Source of the DNA: Pseudomonadota bacterium
GTDB taxonomy: Bacteria; Pseudomonadota; Gammaproteobacteria; Burkholderiales; Burkholderiaceae_B
NCBI GenBank assembly: GCA_023427945.1
Contig: JAEYZR010000314.1
Span: 1-8,850 of the forward strand
Length of the DNA stretch: 8,850 nt
Reading direction: 5' to 3'
Of the stretch, positions 5,722-8,850 are shown in pieces (position 1 is the stretch's first letter; each line of letters starts with the position of its first letter). The notes below the pieces were generated by a model. The model worked only from the letters and a program-made list of their open reading frames with translations, was not told where the DNA came from and searched no databases. The position numbers and the translations under genes were made by a program.

Positions 5722-7360
5722 CTGTTTGCCTCGGTGCGTCCGGCCTGGCCATGTCACGATTGGTGAATCCCGATGGGCCGTTGGGCACAGGCTGCGATGA
5801 AGGCGGTGGCGGCGGTGACGCCTGAGGCGATTTCGACGGATCGAGCGGATCGGGCAGCGCCGAGATGTCCCATCCGCCACCCAGCGCGGCGATGAGTTGC
5901 ACGCTGGCCACCAGGCGGGACTGCACCACATTGAGGGCCTCGCGCTCGGCCGAGAGTGCGTTGGTCTCCAGATTGGCCACGTCGAGATAGCTGATCAACC
6001 CTTCGTCGTACTGATTGCGCGTCAGGCGCAACGACAGCCGGGCCGACTCCAGGGCGCGCAGGCGGACTTCCTGCGTGCGCGACTGCACACTCAGCGTCGC
6101 CATGTAGTCCTCGACTTCGCGTAGTGCCGTGAGCACGGTCTGACGGTAGGCTGCGGCCTGGGCGTCGTACTGCGCACGGGCCTGCTCGACCTGGGCGCGA
6201 CGCGCACCCGCATCGAAAATGCTGGCAGCCAGTTGCGGGCCCAAGGTCCAGAATCGGGCCGGGGCAGTGATCCATTCCGCAAAATCACTGCTGCGCCAGC
6301 CACCGCTGGCGGTGAGTGTGAGCGTGGGAAACCAGGCGGCTTGCGCAACCCCAATGCGTTCGTTGGCGGCTGCCGCCTGACGTGCGGCGGCAGCGACGTC
6401 CGGTCGACGTTCGAGCAACTGCGAAGGCAAGGCCACAGGTATTTCGGGAACGTTCTGCATGAACGCAGTCTGTGGCAGTTCAAAGCGCGAAGGAGGCACC
6501 CCGATCAACAGGGCCAGCGCGTTTTCAAGCAGGATGCGCTGCTGCGAAATGTCCAGTAGCGACGCCCGACCATTTTCCAGTTGGGTCTGTGCCACAGCCA
6601 CGTCCGCCCGCGGCGCCAGGCCAGCCTCGTATCGATTCTGCGTCAAACGCAGCGAGCGCTCGAACGAGGTGAGCGTGCGTTCGAACAGCACCCGGAGCTC
6701 GTCGGTCACCCGCAACTGGAAGTAGGTCTGCGCCAGGACCGATTGCTGGCTCAGGCGAGTGCCCGCCAGGGTGGCCGCGCTGGCCAACGCAGCCGCGTCC
6801 TCCGCCTGTACGCTGCGCCGTACTCTGCCCCACAGGTCGGCCTCCCAGGTCACATTGCCCTGCAAGGTGTATTGATTGCTGGGGCCGCCCGATCCAGAGG
6901 ACGTGGCACCCGAGCCGGACGAACCGGAAGAGCGCCCATTGCCGGCGCGCGAGACATTGGCGCTGGCGTCGATACTCGGATAAAGCGCCGCGCGGGCGTT
7001 GCGCAAGGTCGCAATGGCGGCCCGGTAATTGGCCTCGGCCTGCACCACGTTCTGGTTGCCCGCAGCCAGTCGGACCATCAGATCGTTCAGGATCGGGTCA
7101 CCGTACACACCCCACCAGTCCCCCCGCGGCAGATGATCGCCGGGTCGGGCCGCGGTCCAGCCCGGCATGGCCGCCGCCTTGTAGGTGTCGCCCATATCCT
7201 GGGCGGGGCGCGCGTAGTCCGGCCCCACCGAGCAGGCAGCCAGCAGCAGGGCGGCGGCAATCGTGCCGCCCAGGTATGCGGCACGGTTGCAGGTATCGGC
7301 AAGACGGCTTGAAAATCGTTTCATATCACTAGGGAAGTCAGTCGGAGCAAGGCTCTGCAT
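5714..7360 (-). CDS. NodT/OprM-family outer-membrane efflux lipoprotein
   Basis: This is the outer-membrane exit duct of a tripartite RND efflux pump, a TolC-like trimer anchored by lipid. With the start at 7360 it has 548 residues. A signal sequence ends in the lipobox LAAC (C43), followed by SVGPDY, the usual start of mature OprM-type proteins. Two homologous OEP repeats follow, recognisable by the paired motifs RLTQNRYEAGL (about 238-248) and RLTRNQYDEGL (about 445-455). LLERRPDVAAA (about 315-325) is the family signature between them. Two oddities are a Gly/Ser-rich insert at about 140-160 and a Pro-rich C-terminal tail of about 50 residues after the last helix. The start overlaps the permease stop by one base (TGATG) and has AGGTG five bases upstream. 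A later ATG at 7324 gives a shorter signal peptide but lacks a ribosome site. Confidence 0.93.
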   Translation of the reverse strand: MQSLAPTDFPSDMKRFSSRLADTCNRAAYLGGTIAAALLLAACSVGPDYARPAQDMGDTYKAAAMPGWTAARPGDHLPRGDWWGVYGDPILNDLMVRLAAGNQNVVQAEANYRAAIATLRNARAALYPSIDASANVSRAGNGRSSGSSGSGATSSGSGGPSNQYTLQGNVTWEADLWGRVRRSVQAEDAAALASAATLAGTRLSQQSVLAQTYFQLRVTDELRVLFERTLTSFERSLRLTQNRYEAGLAPRADVAVAQTQLENGRASLLDISQQRILLENALALLIGVPPSRFELPQTAFMQNVPEIPVALPSQLLERRPDVAAAARQAAAANERIGVAQAAWFPTLTLTASGGWRSSDFAEWITAPARFWTLGPQLAASIFDAGARRAQVEQARAQYDAQAAAYRQTVLTALREVEDYMATLSVQSRTQEVRLRALESARLSLRLTRNQYDEGLISYLDVANLETNALSAEREALNVVQSRLVASVQLIAALGGGWDISALPDPLDPSKSPQASPPPPPSSQPVPNGPSGFTNRDMARPDAPRQTVE

Positions 7361-8850
7361 CAGCGCACCTGGGGCTGTCGCCGCGGGCTCAACCGCGCCC
7401 AGCGGGCACGCAGCCAATGACTGAAGCGGTCCAGATAAAGGTAGACGACCGGCGTCGTATAGAGCGTCAGGATCTGACTCAACAGCAGCCCGCCCACAAT
7501 CGTATACCCCAGGGGCTGCCTGATTTCGGCGCCGGCACCAATGGCAAGCACCAGGGGGAAGGCGCCCAGCATGGCCGCCATCGTGGTCATCATGATCGGA
7601 CGAAAACGAATCATGCAGGCCTCATAAATGGCGTCGTACGAGGACCGCCCGCGCCGCCTTTCAGCCTCGAGCGCGAAGTCGACCATCATGATGGCGTTCT
7701 TCTTGACGATGCCGATCAACAGGAAAACCCCGATCAACGCAATGATCGTGAACGGCTTGCCCACCAGTTGCAACGCAAGCAAAGCGCCAATACCCGCCGA
7801 GGGCAAGGTCGAAAGAATCGTGAGCGGATGGACGAAGTTTTCGTAGAGAATGCCCAGCACGATGTACATGGTGAGCATGGCCGCCAGGATCAGCCACGGC
7901 TGCTGGTTCAGCGTGCTCTGCATCTGCGCAGCCGTGCCCTGGAACCCAGCCTGGATCTGATCGGTCGGCAGATTGATCTGCGCAATGGCGGCGTCGATGG
8001 CGGCACTGGCCTGTCCGAGCGCCACACCGGGCGCGAGCGAAAACGATACCGTATCGGCCACGAACAGGCCTTGATGTGACACGCTCAACGGCGCCGTGCC
8101 CACCTGGATACGCGCCACGGCGGCCAGGGGCACACGTGACCCATCGGCAGTGATGATGTCGACCTGCTTGAGCGATTCGGCGTCGCGTGCAAACTGTGGC
8201 GCCACGGACATCACCACGTTGTACTGGTTCAGGGGCCCATACATGACGGAGACCTGGCGCTGGCTGAAGGAATTGTTGAGCACCGCCGAAATCATCGCCA
8301 TGTCCACCCCCAGGCGCGTGGCGGCATCGCGATCGATCACCAGGTTGACTTCCCGGCCTCGTTCCTGGGTTTCGGTGTCCACGTCGGCTAGCTCGGGCAA
8401 TCCCGCCAGTGCCCGTTGCACACGCGGCATCCAGGTTCTAAGCGTGGACAGTTCGCCCGCCATCAACGTGTATTCATACGATCCGCCGGTCTGCCTGCCC
8501 CCTACGCGGAAATCCTGTTGCGGGATGAGGAACATCCGCGCGCCAGCCTCGTTGCTGAGTTGCCCACGCAGACGATTGACCACGTCGCTGGCGCTCACAC
8601 GCCGCTCCCCGATCGGCTTGAGCTGTATCAGCATGAAGCTGGTGTTGCTGCCCCCTCGCCCGCCCGCGAAGCCCACCATGCTTTCGACCGCCGGGTCTTT
8701 CAGGACGGCTGCACGAAACTTTTCGAGGCGCGGCATCATGGCCGTGAACGAGGTGCCCTGATCGACCCGGAAGATGCCGATGAGCTGGCCCGTGTCCTGG
8801 TCGGGGAAAAACCCTTTTGGAATGACGGCGTAAAGGTAGACGTTCAAACC
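7360..8850 (-). CDS. mdtC: RND multidrug efflux permease, MdtC/MuxC-like, C-terminal half (5' end outside window)
   Basis: Proton-driven inner-membrane pump subunit of the HAE-1 RND family. The frame is open across the right edge, and 496 residues are visible, about half of the usual 1,030. They begin at the end of helix 7 with the IPKGFFPDQDTG motif, run through the second periplasmic porter and docking region, and end with helices 8 to 12. GIVKKNAIMMVDFALEAER in helix 10 contains the lysine equivalent to AcrB K940 of the proton relay. MIRFRPIMMTTMAAMLGA and IRQPLGYTIVGG follow. These stretches, especially MMVDFALEAER, are closer to E. coli MdtC than MdtB as I recall them, and the position just before the outer-membrane gene matches MuxC in muxABC-opmB. 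MdtB/MdtC-type pumps work as a mixed trimer, so a second permease gene and an adaptor gene are expected to the right. The exact subunit assignment is an inference. Confidence 0.93.
   Translation of the reverse strand, partial: GLNVYLYAVIPKGFFPDQDTGQLIGIFRVDQGTSFTAMMPRLEKFRAAVLKDPAVESMVGFAGGRGGSNTSFMLIQLKPIGERRVSASDVVNRLRGQLSNEAGARMFLIPQQDFRVGGRQTGGSYEYTLMAGELSTLRTWMPRVQRALAGLPELADVDTETQERGREVNLVIDRDAATRLGVDMAMISAVLNNSFSQRQVSVMYGPLNQYNVVMSVAPQFARDAESLKQVDIITADGSRVPLAAVARIQVGTAPLSVSHQGLFVADTVSFSLAPGVALGQASAAIDAAIAQINLPTDQIQAGFQGTAAQMQSTLNQQPWLILAAMLTMYIVLGILYENFVHPLTILSTLPSAGIGALLALQLVGKPFTIIALIGVFLLIGIVKKNAIMMVDFALEAERRRGRSSYDAIYEACMIRFRPIMMTTMAAMLGAFPLVLAIGAGAEIRQPLGYTIVGGLLLSQILTLYTTPVVYLYLDRFSHWLRARWARLSPRRQPQVR
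7366..7370 (-). promoter_or_regulatory. Ribosome binding site deciding the efflux lipoprotein start
   Basis: AGGTG lies five bases before the ATG at 7360-7358 and inside the last codons of the permease gene. The alternative ATG at 7324 has only pyrimidine-rich sequence (ACTTCCCTAG) in the same place. Together with the TGATG stop-start overlap this supports coupled translation from 7360. Confidence 0.5.

Noticed and set aside
4473..5825. 450-codon plus-strand open frame opposite argJ
   Set aside because: Antisense to argJ and the end of the efflux lipoprotein gene; composition is typical of a GC-rich shadow with no motif.

Overview
The window is GC-rich, densely coding DNA from a betaproteobacterium. 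The gene content (MgtE, ArgJ, an AAA+ ATPase with a Nudix/TenI fusion, an MdtC-like pump with its outer-membrane lipoprotein) and the protein style fit the Alcaligenaceae (Bordetella/Achromobacter group). That placement is my inference from recognition, not from a search. It looks like ordinary chromosome. I see no mobile elements, CRISPR arrays or RNA genes.

Left part, plus strand (1-1790): the last 34 codons of a membrane protein (probably a YeiH-type exporter) end at 105. A 145-base leader with a repeated GC-rich near-palindrome follows, then a complete mgtE magnesium channel gene (251-1714) and a strong hairpin (1766-1790) before the convergent minus-strand genes.

Middle, minus strand (1801-5663), read from right to left: argJ (arginine biosynthesis), then after 32 bases an uncharacterised AAA+ ATPase of the DUF815 type, then, overlapping it by 8 bases, a Nudix hydrolase fused to a TenI/ThiE-like domain. 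A hairpin with a T-rich tail (2528-2568) closes this unit. Beyond it chaC (glutathione-degrading gamma-glutamylcyclotransferase) has its own sigma70-like promoter (2492-2520), which argues for a GTG start at 2412.

Right part, minus strand (5714-8850): the C-terminal half of an RND drug-efflux permease of the MdtB/MdtC (MuxB/MuxC) group runs off the right edge. Its stop codon overlaps the start of a NodT-family outer-membrane lipoprotein gene. Only 50 bases and no clear terminator separate that gene from argJ, and a candidate extended -10 element for argJ overlaps the lipoprotein stop codon. The efflux operon may therefore read through into argJ and the two genes behind it.

Nothing here is clearly a new defence or mobile system. 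The least explained part is the ATPase plus Nudix/TenI pair, whose TenI domain lacks several thiamine-phosphate-synthase residues.
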